A stretch of 13,461 nucleotides of DNA from Geobacter sp. (GTDB lineage: Bacteria; Desulfobacterota; Desulfuromonadia; Geobacterales; Geobacteraceae), in NCBI GenBank assembly GCA_003857395.1, contig RPRC01000178.1, positions 1 through 13,461 on the forward strand. Direction: 5' to 3'. A program made the translations under genes and the position numbers. Numbering within the stretch: the stretch's first letter is position 1; every line of letters begins with the position of its first letter. Positions 6,142-13,118 of this stretch are shown piece by piece. The notes beneath the pieces were generated by a model. That model saw only the letters and a list, made by a program, of their open reading frames with translations. It had not been told where the DNA came from and made no database searches.

Positions 6142-6765
6142 ATGCGTATTTTTGATATTTCCGTGCCACTTGCCGCTGGTCTGCCGACCTGGCCGGGGGA
6201 TCCGTGTCTGTTGCTGGAGCCGGTGCTGCTGTTAGAAAATGGGGATGGGGCACAGGTTTCCCGTATCACCCTCGGTGACCATTCCGGAACCCACGTGGAT
6301 ACTCCGGCGCACATGCTGGAAAACGGAGCAACCTTGGATAGTATTCCACTTTCCCTGCTGATGGGAAGGGCCCTGGTGGTTGACCTGCGTGGCTGTCGAA
6401 CGATCGGCCTGCGTGAGCTGGAGGTGTTGCCGCTGGCGGGAGAGGAACGACTGCTGCTTCGGACCGACAATTCATCACTCTGGACAACGCCGGATTTTTG
6501 TCCGGATTTCGTTGCGCTGAATACTGAAGGAGCAGAGTATCTGTTGAGCAAAGGCATTCGACTGGTGGGAATAGACTATCTCTCCATTGAAAGTTTCAGC
6601 GGAGACGGTTCGGTTCACCGGACCCTGCTGGGGAATGGTGTCGTGATCCTGGAGGGGCTTAATTTGTCGCAGGTTCCGGCCGGTGCCTATGAACTGCTTT
6701 GTCTGCCGTTACGAATTAGCGGTGGCGCGGGTGTTCCGGCGAGAGCCGTATTACGGCAGTTTTGA
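6142..6765 (+). CDS. Cyclase-family metal-dependent hydrolase (KynB-like)
   Basis: This 207-residue cytosolic protein belongs to the cyclase/arylformamidase family, which hydrolyses amide or lactone bonds using a metal centre; kynurenine formamidase is the best-known member. The family signature H-x-G-T-H-x-D-x-P-x-H is complete at residues 47-57 (HSGTHVDTPAH). Other family segments are VGIDYLSIESF and GVVILEGLNLSQVPAGAYELLCLPLRI near the C-terminus. The frame extends upstream to 6070, but the ATG at 6142 follows GGAGG (6133-6137) and starts the typical MRIFDIS sequence, so I use it. No other kynurenine-pathway gene is nearby, so the substrate is unknown. The last codons CAG TTT TGA run directly into family C repeat wording, the same as at the end of the thioesterase gene. 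Confidence 0.85.
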   Translation: MRIFDISVPLAAGLPTWPGDPCLLLEPVLLLENGDGAQVSRITLGDHSGTHVDTPAHMLENGATLDSIPLSLLMGRALVVDLRGCRTIGLRELEVLPLAGEERLLLRTDNSSLWTTPDFCPDFVALNTEGAEYLLSKGIRLVGIDYLSIESFSGDGSVHRTLLGNGVVILEGLNLSQVPAGAYELLCLPLRISGGAGVPARAVLRQF

Positions 6766-6768
6766 GTT
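6757..6768 (+). repeat. Family C unit overlapping the cyclase stop codon
   Basis: CAGTTTTGAGTT, which includes the last two sense codons and the stop codon, is identical to minus-strand units at 6913-6902 and 7769-7758. The latter overlaps the stop codon of the thioesterase gene in exactly the same reading frame. Confidence 0.55.
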
Positions 6769-6823
6769 GAAAGCAAAAAAAGTAAGACGTGAGATGGGAG
6801 ACGTTAGAAGTAGTTTTGTCTTA

Positions 6824-6880
6824 CCTCGTACCCCGTAATCCGTACCCCGCACTTTGTACCCCGTAATCCCGATTTCCCGC
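6824..6880. repeat. Family B repeat array (GTACCCCGTAATCC units)
   Basis: GTACCCCGTAATCC occurs at 6828-6841 and again at 6856-6869, with the related GTACCCCGCA between them (6843-6852). It lies between the cyclase and BCAM0308-type genes. Further family B copies are at 7588-7672, 10107-10190 and 13114-13178. Confidence 0.65.
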
Positions 6881-6887
6881 TTTTCCC

Positions 6888-6918
6888 AACTCAACATTCA
6901 AAACTCAAAACTCAAAAC
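6888..6918. repeat. Family C repeat (AACTCAAAACTCAAAACTG)
   Basis: Tandem AACTCAAAAC units (from CAACTCAACATTCAA at 6888 to CTGCTTTTCC) follow the family B array directly. The same B-then-C order recurs at 7588-7777. The extended -10 of the downstream gene begins only about 12 bp further on. Confidence 0.6.
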
Positions 6919-6929
6919 TGCTTTTCCAA

Positions 6930-6938
6930 GCAAGGCTG
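6930..6938 (+). promoter_or_regulatory. Possible extended -10 promoter of the BCAM0308-type gene
   Basis: TG-T-TATACT (6930-6938) matches an extended -10 element. No good -35 is seen at the expected distance, where the family C repeat lies. Transcription would start near 6945, with a leader of about 45 nt. Confidence 0.45.
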
Positions 6939-6989
6939 TTATACTTAAATCAGGAACACAGCAATTTCCCTGCTGAAAGGAGAACAACC

Positions 6990-7505
6990 ATGACACAACC
7001 TTCCCGGAAAAGAGGCGTTGAAGAGAAGGGTCAGCGGACTGCCCGGAGTACCGATGTCTATATGTCGGGGGACGGGATGGAGGTTTGCTATTGTACGAAA
7101 TGCGGGGTAATCAACCGGCAGAAACGCTGGTTCATGGATCCGCTCGAACTTGCCAAGCTGAAAGAGGACCCGTCGGTCGGGACGATCGTGTGCCCTGCCT
7201 GCCAGAAGATGCAGGACAAGGTTCCGGGAGGTTTCCTGACCCTGTCCGGTTCGTATCTGACCAAACATGAAACGGAGATCCTGGAGCTGATCAAGAATAC
7301 CGAGGCAAAGTCACGGGGGAAAAATCCCCTCGGACGAATTATGGAGATCACTCAGGAAGGGAATGTTCTTACTCTTTTGACCACGCTGGACAAACTGGCC
7401 GAGAAACTGGGAAAGGAAATCTACAAGGCTCACAGCGGTGAGCTGAACCACCAGTGGAGCCATGGGGAAAGCTCAGTGCGGGTGAACTGGAAACGGGATC
7501 TTTGA
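6990..7505 (+). CDS. BCAM0308-type zinc-ribbon protein
   Basis: The protein is 171 residues long. A CxxC pair at Cys35/Cys38 (CTKCGVINRQKRW) and a second at Cys68/Cys71 (CPACQ) probably bind one zinc ion as a treble-clef or ribbon, comparable to the N-terminal zinc domain of NMD3-like proteins. The rest is alpha/beta, with segments such as ILELIKNTEAKSRGKNPLGRIMEI and ITQEGNVLTLLTTLDKLAEKLGKEI. I recognise it as similar to the uncharacterised BCAM0308 family, whose function is not established. No signal peptide is present. The start is firm: AAGGAGA lies 7 nt upstream of the ATG. A strong intrinsic terminator follows 40 bp after the stop, so it is probably a single-gene or last-gene transcript. 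Confidence 0.75.
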   Translation: MTQPSRKRGVEEKGQRTARSTDVYMSGDGMEVCYCTKCGVINRQKRWFMDPLELAKLKEDPSVGTIVCPACQKMQDKVPGGFLTLSGSYLTKHETEILELIKNTEAKSRGKNPLGRIMEITQEGNVLTLLTTLDKLAEKLGKEIYKAHSGELNHQWSHGESSVRVNWKRDL

Positions 7506-7544
7506 GGCAGGCCTTTTGGTTGATGCAGGTACAAGGTGAGATAG

Positions 7545-7572
7545 GGGCGGCTATGCGGGCCGCCCTTTTTTT
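7545..7572 (+). terminator. Intrinsic terminator after the BCAM0308-type gene
   Basis: GGGCGGC (7545-7551) pairs perfectly with GCCGCCC (7559-7565) around a 7-nt loop and is followed by seven T residues (7566-7572). This is the clearest terminator in the window. Confidence 0.9.
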
Positions 7573-7587
7573 ATGGGAGGTGAAATG

Positions 7588-7672
7588 TGGAATGCGGATT
7601 ACGGATTACGGACTGCATTGAACTTCGATCTTTACTCCGTACCCCGCATTTCATACCCCGTACTCCGCCTTT
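7588..7672. repeat. Family B repeat with inverted arms
   Basis: GCGGATTACGGATTACGG (7594-7611) and the opposite-sense CTCCGTACCCCGCA (7635-7648) plus TACCCCGTACTCCGCC (7654-7669) can fold back; AATGCGG (7591-7597) and CCGCATT (7645-7651) pair exactly. A family C-like CATTGAACTTCG (7616-7627) lies inside. Positions 7654-7673 are identical over 20 nt to 10158-10177. Confidence 0.65.
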
Positions 7673-7685
7673 TGGGTTCAAGATT

Positions 7686-7719
7686 TTCATTCGTGCTCAT
7701 TCGTGACATTCGTGGCTAA
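7686..7719. repeat. Family A tandem units (ATTCGTG x3)
   Basis: ATTCGTG occurs at 7689-7695, 7699-7705 and 7708-7714, spaced 10 and 9 bp apart, and ends as GTGGCTAAA. This is the half-element form of the ends of the 5885-5999 element. No opposing arm is visible nearby. Confidence 0.6.
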
Positions 7720-7735
7720 AAACAGGTTTGTTTTT

Positions 7736-7777
7736 CAACTAAAAACTCAAAACCAAAAACTCAAAACTGTTTTCCAA
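7736..7777. repeat. Family C repeat overlapping the thioesterase stop codon
   Basis: Tandem units (CAACTAAAAACTCAAAACC, then AAAAACTCAAAACTGTTTTCC) run across the end of the thioesterase gene. The minus-strand 12-mer CAGTTTTGAGTT (7769-7758) contains that gene's last two codons and stop, as in the cyclase gene. Confidence 0.6.
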
Positions 7778-8222
7778 CTATCGCGTAGCTGCCCCGGAAG
7801 CTGACTGCTACCTGCGAGCCCACCATGATCTGTGCCTCGAGGGCCAGGCGTGCCCGGCCCTTGGCGCGGAGCTGTTCGAGAAAATGAGCGTATCCGGGTG
7901 CTTCGGGGAACTGACAGTGTGCCTCCCAGTGGTCTGGTACCGGCAGGGCGTAGCTGATACTGCTCTCGTGGATCATGATATCGCCGGGGATTTCTTCCTC
8001 TTTGAGCTTGAGGTGGATGAGCCCCCAGCCGGCCAGGACCAGCAGGGAGAAGAGGCTTCCGCCAAAGGCGGTCCCCTTGTCATTTACATTCGGGCCCAAG
8101 GGGGCGCCGAGCACGAGATTGGTGCCGTCATAGTGAAGGACCCGGATCCCCATTGCCAGGGTTATGGGGATCTTTGTGCGGAAGGTCTTTTCCAGATAGC
8201 GGCGAAGGGTTTCAGAATCCAT
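7761..8222 (-). CDS. YiiD C-terminal-type hot-dog thioesterase
   Basis: This 153-residue cytosolic protein probably has a hot-dog fold. The block N45-V-N-D-K-G-T-A-F-G-G-S-L-F-S (45-59) followed by LVLAGWG (61-67) is the hallmark of the putative thioesterase domain found at the C-terminus of E. coli YiiD (FabY). Here it is a stand-alone domain without the acetyltransferase half. It would hydrolyse an acyl thioester; the substrate is unknown, though the YiiD link suggests fatty acid synthesis. Its ATG lies 9 nt downstream of the glmS stop codon, with AGGG in the glmS tail as a weak ribosome binding site, so it is probably translated from the glmS transcript. Its last codons (Gln-Phe-stop) are family C repeat sequence. 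Confidence 0.8.
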   Translation of the reverse strand: MDSETLRRYLEKTFRTKIPITLAMGIRVLHYDGTNLVLGAPLGPNVNDKGTAFGGSLFSLLVLAGWGLIHLKLKEEEIPGDIMIHESSISYALPVPDHWEAHCQFPEAPGYAHFLEQLRAKGRARLALEAQIMVGSQVAVSFRGSYAIVGKQF

Positions 8223-8231
8223 GGCGTGACC

Positions 8232-10061
8232 CTATTCTACGGTGACGCTTTTCGCCAAGTTGCGGGGCTGGTCCACGTCGGTTCCCTTCATGACCGCCAC
8301 GTGATAGGCGAGAAGCTGGAGAGGGATTGTCAGAACAACCGGGAGCAGATACTCGGAACAGGGCGGAACCTCGATGGTCGCTTCGGCTTTTTTGGCAAGT
8401 TCCGAGTCTCCGGCCGTGCAGACCGCGATGACCCGGCCACCGCGGGCGATCACCTCTTCCATGTTGGAGGCAACTTTTTCGTAGGTGTCGTTGCGAGGGA
8501 CCAGGACAACCACCGGCATCGTCTCGTCGATAAGGGCGATGGGGCCGTGTTTCATCTCTCCTGCCGGATAGCCTTCGGCATGGATATAGGAGATCTCTTT
8601 CAGTTTCAGGGCTCCCTCCAGGGCGATCGGGTAATTGATCCCCCGGCCCAGGAAGAGAAAATCGCTTGCATTCATATAGGTGCGGGCCAGCTGCTCCACC
8701 TTGGGGTTCAGGAGCAGGGTTTCGTCGATCAGGGCCGGCAGATGGAGCAGGGCCTGATTCATTTCCAGCCCTTTTAGCCGGTCGAGGGTGCCGATGGTGC
8801 GTCCGAGTCTGACGGTGAAGAGATAGAGTGCGATCAGCTGGGTGATGAAGGCCTTGGTGGAGGCAACGCCGATCTCGGGGCCGGCATGGGTGTAAATAAC
8901 TCCGTCCGATTCCCGTGCGATGGACGAGTCCACCACGTTGCAGATGGCGATGTTTTTCGCACTCCGGGATTTCCCTTCGCGCAGCGCCGCCAGGGTGTCG
9001 GCCGTCTCTCCCGATTGGGAGATCAGCACCATCAGGGTCTTGTCGTTGATGATCGGGTTCCGGTAGCGGAATTCCGAGGCGATATCCACCTCAACCGGGA
9101 TGCGGCAATGTTCTTCGATCAGGAATTTACCCACCAGTGCGGCGTGCCAGGAGGTGCCGCAGGCAATGATGCAGATCCGTTCGATGCTGCGGAGATCCTG
9201 GTCGGAGAGCCCCAGGGTTTGCAGAAAGACATCGCCCTCTTCCTCCAGCAGGCGGCCGGTAATGGTGTCGCGAATGGCCCGGGGCTGCTCGAAGATTTCC
9301 TTGAGCATGAAGTGCTTGTAGCCACCCTTTTCGGCCATCAGGGGGGACCAGTCGATGTGGCGAGCTTTCTTTTCCAGTGCTTCACCGGCAACGGTGCTGA
9401 AGAGCGCTGTAGCGCCGCGGAAGACCACCATCTCGCCGTCTTCCATGAAGACCATCTCCCGGGTGTGGGCAAGGATGGCCGGGATATCGGAGGCAACGAA
9501 GAATTCGCCGTCGCCCAGTCCGACCACCATCGGTGATCCGAACTTGGCGGCAATGAGAATCTCCGGTTCCTTTTCACAGAGGATGCAGACGGCGTAGGCG
9601 CCCCGCAGTTGACCCAGGGAGATGCGCACGGCCTGCTCGAAATCGCCGATGCTGTGGTAATTCTCCTCCAGGAGGTGGGAGATAACCTCGGTATCGGTTT
9701 CGCTTTTAAAAGTGTGACCCTTGCCGATCAGCATCTCCTTCAAGGCCAGGTAGTTTTCGATGATACCGTTGTGCACCACGATAAAAGAGCCGCCCTTGTG
9801 GGGATGGGCATTCGTTTCTGAAGGTCTGCCATGGGTAGCCCAGCGAGTGTGGCCGATTCCGATCGTTCCCTCGAGCGGTTCCGTATGCAGCCGCTTCTCC
9901 AGGTTTACCAGTTTGCCTTGGCTTCGCCGGATGGAGGATTGGCCGTGCAGCAGGGTGCAGATTCCGGCGGAGTCGTAGCCCCGGTATTCGAGTTTTTTCA
10001 GACCGTCAAGAATAATGGGGGTCGCTTCCTGCGCCCCGATGTAACCGACTATTCCACACAT
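8232..10061 (-). CDS. glmS: Glutamine--fructose-6-phosphate aminotransferase GlmS
   Basis: This 609-residue cytosolic enzyme converts fructose-6-phosphate and glutamine to glucosamine-6-phosphate and glutamate, the committed step to UDP-GlcNAc. The N-terminal nucleophile is Cys2 (MCGIVGYIG), exposed after Met removal. The glutaminase domain contains YRGYDSAGI (26-34) and GHTRWATHG. Two SIS sugar-isomerase domains follow, with [14 protein letters not shown] in the first and [14 protein letters not shown] in the second. The C-terminus [13 protein letters not shown] carries catalytic Lys604, equivalent to Lys603 of the mature E. coli enzyme. Length equals E. coli GlmS. CGGAGAT sits about 6 nt before the ATG. 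It follows glmU by 122 bp, a gap filled by a family B repeat. I see no glmS ribozyme core in the leader. Confidence 0.97.
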   Translation of the reverse strand: MCGIVGYIGAQEATPIILDGLKKLEYRGYDSAGICTLLHGQSSIRRSQGKLVNLEKRLHTEPLEGTIGIGHTRWATHGRPSETNAHPHKGGSFIVVHNGIIENYLALKEMLIGKGHTFKSETDTEVISHLLEENYHSIGDFEQAVRISLGQLRGAYAVCILCEKEPEILIAAKFGSPMVVGLGDGEFFVASDIPAILAHTREMVFMEDGEMVVFRGATALFSTVAGEALEKKARHIDWSPLMAEKGGYKHFMLKEIFEQPRAIRDTITGRLLEEEGDVFLQTLGLSDQDLRSIERICIIACGTSWHAALVGKFLIEEHCRIPVEVDIASEFRYRNPIINDKTLMVLISQSGETADTLAALREGKSRSAKNIAICNVVDSSIARESDGVIYTHAGPEIGVASTKAFITQLIALYLFTVRLGRTIGTLDRLKGLEMNQALLHLPALIDETLLLNPKVEQLARTYMNASDFLFLGRGINYPIALEGALKLKEISYIHAEGYPAGEMKHGPIALIDETMPVVVLVPRNDTYEKVASNMEEVIARGGRVIAVCTAGDSELAKKAEATIEVPPCSEYLLPVVLTIPLQLLAYHVAVMKGTDVDQPRNLAKSVTVE

Positions 10062-10106
10062 GGCAATCTCCGTACAGCAGTGATGAGTGTTGAGTTATCT
10101 ATTTGG

Positions 10107-10190
10107 AAAGGCGGATTAATAATACGGATTAGGGGATGCGGATTAAGGTTTAAGTTGTACCCCGTACTCCGCCTTTTTAATCCTTACCCC
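10107..10190. repeat. Family B repeat with inverted ends between glmU and glmS
   Basis: AAAGGCGGA (10107-10115) and TCCGCCTTT (10168-10176) are perfect 9-bp inverted ends around about 52 nt containing ACGGATTAGGGGATGCGGATTA and TACCCCGTAC wording. The repeat abuts the glmU stop codon. Positions 10158-10177 are identical over 20 nt to 7654-7673. In glmU-to-glmS transcripts it could form a long hairpin without a proper U-run, so it looks more like an attenuating or processing structure than a terminator. Confidence 0.65.
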
Positions 10191-11557
10191 CTGTTTTTCC
10201 GCCAACCGTCCTTGTTCACCTGGCGACAACGGGCGATGGCGAGGGCGTCAGGCGGAACATCCTCGGTCACGGTGCTGCCTGCGGCGATGGTCGAGTTGCG
10301 GCCGACCGTGACCGGGGCCACGAATTGGACATCGCTGCCGACGAAGACGCCGTCTTCGATCACGGTACGGTGTTTCGATACGCCGTCGTAGTTGCAGGTG
10401 ATGGTGCCGCAGCCGATGTTCACGTCGCTGCCAATGCTGGCATCGCCCAGGTAGGTAAGATGGGAGGCCTTGGAGCCTTTGCCCATGGTGATCTTCTTGG
10501 TTTCCACGAAGTTGCCGATCTTAACCTTTTCCAGCAGTTCCGTTCCGGGGCGGAGGTGGGCCATGGGTCCGATGGAGACATCGTCGTGGATGATCGATCC
10601 TTCCAGTACCGAACCGGCCTTCACTACCACCCGGTTGCCGATCCGGCAGCCGCGGATGATTGCTCCCGGTTCGATGAGGCACTCTTCGCCGATTTCGCTC
10701 CGGCCGGAGATGTGGACTCCCGGGCCGATCACCGTGTCTCTGCCGACCAGTGTTCCGCGGTCGAGGTAGCTGGCGGCGGGATCCCTGAGGGTGACGCCGT
10801 CGCGCATATGCTTTTCGTTGATCCGTTTGCGCATGACCGCTTCCGCTTCTGCAAGCTGGACCCGGTCGTTGATGCCCATCACCTCCAGCGGGTCGGCGAT
10901 GGGGTGGGCGGCGCAGCTGAGGCCTTGTTCCACGGCCATGCGGATGATATCGGTCAGGTACTGTTCACCCTGGGCATTGTCTTTTCCGAGTCGGGATACG
11001 GCGTCGAAGAGGAAATTGGCTGCTACGCAGTAGATGCCGGAATTGATCTCGCGGACGGCGCGCTGGTCGGGAGTCGCATCCTTTTCTTCGACAATTGCCG
11101 TTACCTCGCCGGAGCTGTTTTTGATGATTCTGCCGTAGCCAAACGGATTGTCGAGGGAGGCGGTGAGGACCGTTACGGTTGCCCGCTGTTCTTCGTGGCG
11201 CTGCAGCAGGTCGCGCAGGGTCTCGGTTTTCGTGAGCGGCACATCGCCACAGAGAATAAGAACATTGCCGTTGAATCCCTGGAGATGCGGAGCGGCGCAG
11301 GCAACGGCGTGACCGGTGCCGTTCTGTTCTTCCTGAAGGGCGAAGGCGATATCTTTCCGGTCGGCGAAAAAGTCTCGCAGCGCGTCCGCCTGATGACCAA
11401 TCACGACAATGATCTGTGAGGCGTTCGCTTCCTGTGCCGCGGTCAACGGATATTCTATCAGAGGGGCTCCGGCCAGGGGGTGCATGACCTTTACGAGCTT
11501 TGATCTCATGCGCGTTCCCTTGCCCGCCGCCAGAATGATTGCTGCGAGTGATTTCAT
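10184..11557 (-). CDS. glmU: Bifunctional GlmU: GlcN-1-P acetyltransferase / GlcNAc-1-P uridylyltransferase
   Basis: This 457-residue protein performs the last two steps to UDP-GlcNAc. The N-terminal uridylyltransferase domain has L9-A-A-G-K-G-T-R-M17, QNGTGHAV and LCGDVPL. The C-terminal left-handed beta-helix acetyltransferase shows hexapeptide repeats (IGPGVHI, IGEECLIEPGAII, IGNRVVVKAG, IGSDVNIGCG) and the active-site segments RPGTELLEKVKIGNFVETKK and NIGCGTITCNYDG. Length is standard (E. coli 456). GGGAGG lies 8-9 nt before the ATG. It heads the glmU-glmS-thioesterase group, and GlmM is not in the window. A promoter with an overlapping palindrome lies upstream. The stop codon borders a family B repeat. 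Confidence 0.97.
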   Translation of the reverse strand: MKSLAAIILAAGKGTRMRSKLVKVMHPLAGAPLIEYPLTAAQEANASQIIVVIGHQADALRDFFADRKDIAFALQEEQNGTGHAVACAAPHLQGFNGNVLILCGDVPLTKTETLRDLLQRHEEQRATVTVLTASLDNPFGYGRIIKNSSGEVTAIVEEKDATPDQRAVREINSGIYCVAANFLFDAVSRLGKDNAQGEQYLTDIIRMAVEQGLSCAAHPIADPLEVMGINDRVQLAEAEAVMRKRINEKHMRDGVTLRDPAASYLDRGTLVGRDTVIGPGVHISGRSEIGEECLIEPGAIIRGCRIGNRVVVKAGSVLEGSIIHDDVSIGPMAHLRPGTELLEKVKIGNFVETKKITMGKGSKASHLTYLGDASIGSDVNIGCGTITCNYDGVSKHRTVIEDGVFVGSDVQFVAPVTVGRNSTIAAGSTVTEDVPPDALAIARCRQVNKDGWRKNRG

Positions 11558-11591
11558 GGGACAAACCTCCCAACTATCTGGTTTAAAAAAC

Positions 11592-11605
11592 GTTTAACTT
11601 TAAAC
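11592..11605. promoter_or_regulatory. Palindrome over the predicted glmU -10, possible operator
   Basis: GTTTAA-CT-TTAAAC is an inverted repeat with 6-bp arms that covers the proposed -10 hexamer. A regulator bound here would compete with RNA polymerase. Because the arms are AT-rich, chance cannot be excluded. Confidence 0.3.
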
Positions 11606-11625
11606 AACCAGACAGAGCAAGTCAA
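11597..11625 (-). promoter_or_regulatory. Predicted sigma70 promoter of glmU
   Basis: On the minus strand, TTGACT (11625-11620, 5 of 6) is followed after 17 bp by TAAAGT (11602-11597, 4 of 6). Transcription would start near 11590, leaving a leader of about 33 nt. Confidence 0.5.
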
Positions 11626-11726
11626 GTCGGTTCTATCGGAAAAGGAGAAATTATCCTCCTCCGAGCTGCCAATTCGGGCAAGGGCAGGCAGAAATGGAGC
11701 GATGTAAGCGGATCGAAATATTTTCC

Positions 11727-11755
11727 TTTACAGACCGGCCTCTGGCCATTAGGAT
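11727..11755 (+). promoter_or_regulatory. Possible promoter of the MXAN_5187-like gene
   Basis: TTTACA (11727-11732, 5 of 6) is followed after 17 bp by TAGGAT (11750-11755, 4 of 6). Transcription would start near 11762, about 50 nt before the ATG at 11815. Confidence 0.4.
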
Positions 11756-11814
11756 TTCATTATTCCAGTTTTATCCGGAAACTCTGCAGGTGCAACCGAT
11801 GGTTAGGGAGAGGC

Positions 11815-12348
11815 ATGGGGATCGTAGACGATATCGAACATTTCGAGAAGGGCCTGAAAGAGCTGATCATCAAGTATGAACAGTATTTCCTTGGCTTGGA
11901 GAAGCGTGAACCCCTGAAACTGCTGGATGAGGTAGAGCGTCTGGCAAGGCGTTATAACGCGGCAGCCGTTTCCAATACCATGCTCCTGTTCCGCTACAAT
12001 TCCGCTAAATCACGCCTTGTCAGCTACCGGCAGTACTGGAATCGTATCAACCGACTGATCGATGAGGGGAAATATTCCCGGGATCGCTTCAAGATGCAGA
12101 GGAACGAGGCATCCGGTCAGCAATCCGTTCCGGCCGTTGCTGAATCCCAGGTGGATCAGGTATATCGTGAATATACCGAGGCCTGTCGGTTATGCAATGT
12201 TATAACGGCGAATATCACTAAAGAGGCAATTTCTGCCACCCTGGAAAAACACCGGGCTGCCATCAGGGAGAAGTACCGCTGCAGTGATCTCGAATTCCGG
12301 GTTCTTGTGGAAGACGGGAAGCCGAAGATCAAGGTGCGTCCCAAATAA
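11815..12348 (+). CDS. Conserved hypothetical protein, MXAN_5187 C-terminal-like
   Basis: This 177-residue, highly charged and mainly alpha-helical protein has no signal peptide or membrane segment. Residues 1-90 contain LKELIIKYEQYFLGLEKREPLK, then ARRYNAAAVSNTMLLFRYNSAKSR and YRQYWNRINRLIDEGKY. A linker around 98-112 precedes a C-terminal part with VYREYTEACRLCN, TLEKHRAAIREKY and the strand-rich end FRVLVEDGKPKIKVRPK. The pattern (KxEYEQYF..G near the N-terminus, a central YxxxWxRxxR, and a terminal VEDGKxK) resembles, from memory, the C-terminal domain of Myxococcus MXAN_5187-type proteins, where it follows other domains; here it would stand alone. Function is unknown. The start follows GGGAGAGG closely. 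Confidence 0.65.
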   Translation: MGIVDDIEHFEKGLKELIIKYEQYFLGLEKREPLKLLDEVERLARRYNAAAVSNTMLLFRYNSAKSRLVSYRQYWNRINRLIDEGKYSRDRFKMQRNEASGQQSVPAVAESQVDQVYREYTEACRLCNVITANITKEAISATLEKHRAAIREKYRCSDLEFRVLVEDGKPKIKVRPK

Positions 12349-12431
12349 TTTCCATTCGGAGTGTTCAGATGGAAACCAAATAGCATTTGTTCGTGAGAAC
12401 GGCGACCAGAATCCGGGACCCATGTGAAGGT

Positions 12432-12462
12432 TTCGGAAAAATTGCTAAATACTTCGGAAAAA
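12432..12462 (+). repeat. Two direct repeats TTCGGAAAAA spaced 21 bp
   Basis: TTCGGAAAAA occurs at 12432-12441 and 12453-12462, and the match continues as nTGC (13 of 14 identical). The 21-bp period equals two helical turns. It lies about 120-150 bp upstream of the unrecognised gene at 12579, so tandem regulator binding is possible. No promoter was recognised beside it. Confidence 0.4.
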
Positions 12463-12578
12463 CTGCCGATAGAAGATGAAGCAACAGAGGGGTGTGACGA
12501 TATGGCAACGTGCCGTATCGGTCAGATAGTGGAAATACCCAGCCCTCTTACTTCCTGCGGTTTCCCTCCGGAGTTTTC

Positions 12579-13118
12579 ATGGATACACGACCTCTCAAGG
12601 CTGGAATGACACCTCTCTTTCTCCCGGTGCCCCCGATGTTTGAAAGATGTTTGGGGTATAAGGGGGAAGGTCGCTTTGTAGTCTTTTTTTGGGAACATTT
12701 CGATGAATTGTGTTTCCGTGATGATTTTCTTAATTCCGGCACGCTCGATTCCGCGAGCTGGCTGCTCTTTATGCAACATCCTTTCGTCAGACGTCATGTG
12801 AGTTCCTTCGACTTCGGTTCGGCCGATTTCCCCGCACGACATTGGCTGCTGCTGGACAGGGACGCCCGGAGGTTCTTTGTGGGTGACAGGGAAACCGTCG
12901 AATCCTTTCTCGATGCGACAGGATGCCCTGCTACGAAAATTGCGGGCATGCCGGGTCGGGAGACGACCATTACCCTTGACGAGTTTATCTCCATGGCGGG
13001 AAACATCGAAGAGGTTCTCGGCCAGGAGTTGTACCCGGCAGAGATGATGAAGAGGTTACAGGAGCAGCAGGCCGTGTGCTCCGAATTGCGTGAGTGGTTA
13101 AAGCGGTTGGGGCATTAA
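12579..13118 (+). CDS. Unrecognised hypothetical protein
   Basis: I do not recognise this 179-residue protein. It appears soluble and is rich in aromatic residues in its first half (RFVVFFWEHFDELCF, WLLFMQHPFVRRH, HWLLLDRDARRFFVGD). The alternating strands and the phrase LLLDRDARRFFVGDRETVESFL suggest an alpha/beta domain. The C-terminal third is helical (IEEVLGQELYPAEMMKRLQEQQ). No catalytic motif is evident; cysteines are scattered. The frame opens at 12510, but the ATG at 12579 follows CCGGAG with 6 nt spacing, so I prefer it. It lies 230 bp downstream of the MXAN_5187-like gene on the same strand. Its stop codon sits at the start of a family B repeat. Confidence 0.65.
   Translation: MDTRPLKAGMTPLFLPVPPMFERCLGYKGEGRFVVFFWEHFDELCFRDDFLNSGTLDSASWLLFMQHPFVRRHVSSFDFGSADFPARHWLLLDRDARRFFVGDRETVESFLDATGCPATKIAGMPGRETTITLDEFISMAGNIEEVLGQELYPAEMMKRLQEQQAVCSELREWLKRLGH

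Noticed and set aside
6782..6824. GTAAGAC/GTCTTAC inverted repeat as a terminator of the cyclase gene
   Set aside because: The arms are only 7 bp with a 29-nt loop and no T-run after them; more likely chance or repeat wording.
7686..7719. CRISPR-like array
   Set aside because: Repeat units are only 7 bp with 2-3 bp between them; no spacers and no cas genes.
7884..8777. 297-codon + strand open frame
   Set aside because: It lies antisense to the thioesterase and glmS genes, both of which have intact family motifs; it has no family resemblance of its own.
8886..9536. 216-codon + strand open frame
   Set aside because: It is antisense to glmS with no recognisable domain.
10062..10183. glmS ribozyme or riboswitch
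   Set aside because: The leader is explained by a family B repeat, and I see no ribozyme core; that element is mainly known from Gram-positive bacteria.
10325..11419. 364-codon + strand open frame
   Set aside because: It is fully antisense to glmU. Long antisense frames are common opposite GC-rich genes.
12424..12609. 61-codon + strand open frame
   Set aside because: It has no ribosome binding site, includes the direct repeats, and overlaps the better supported start of the next gene.
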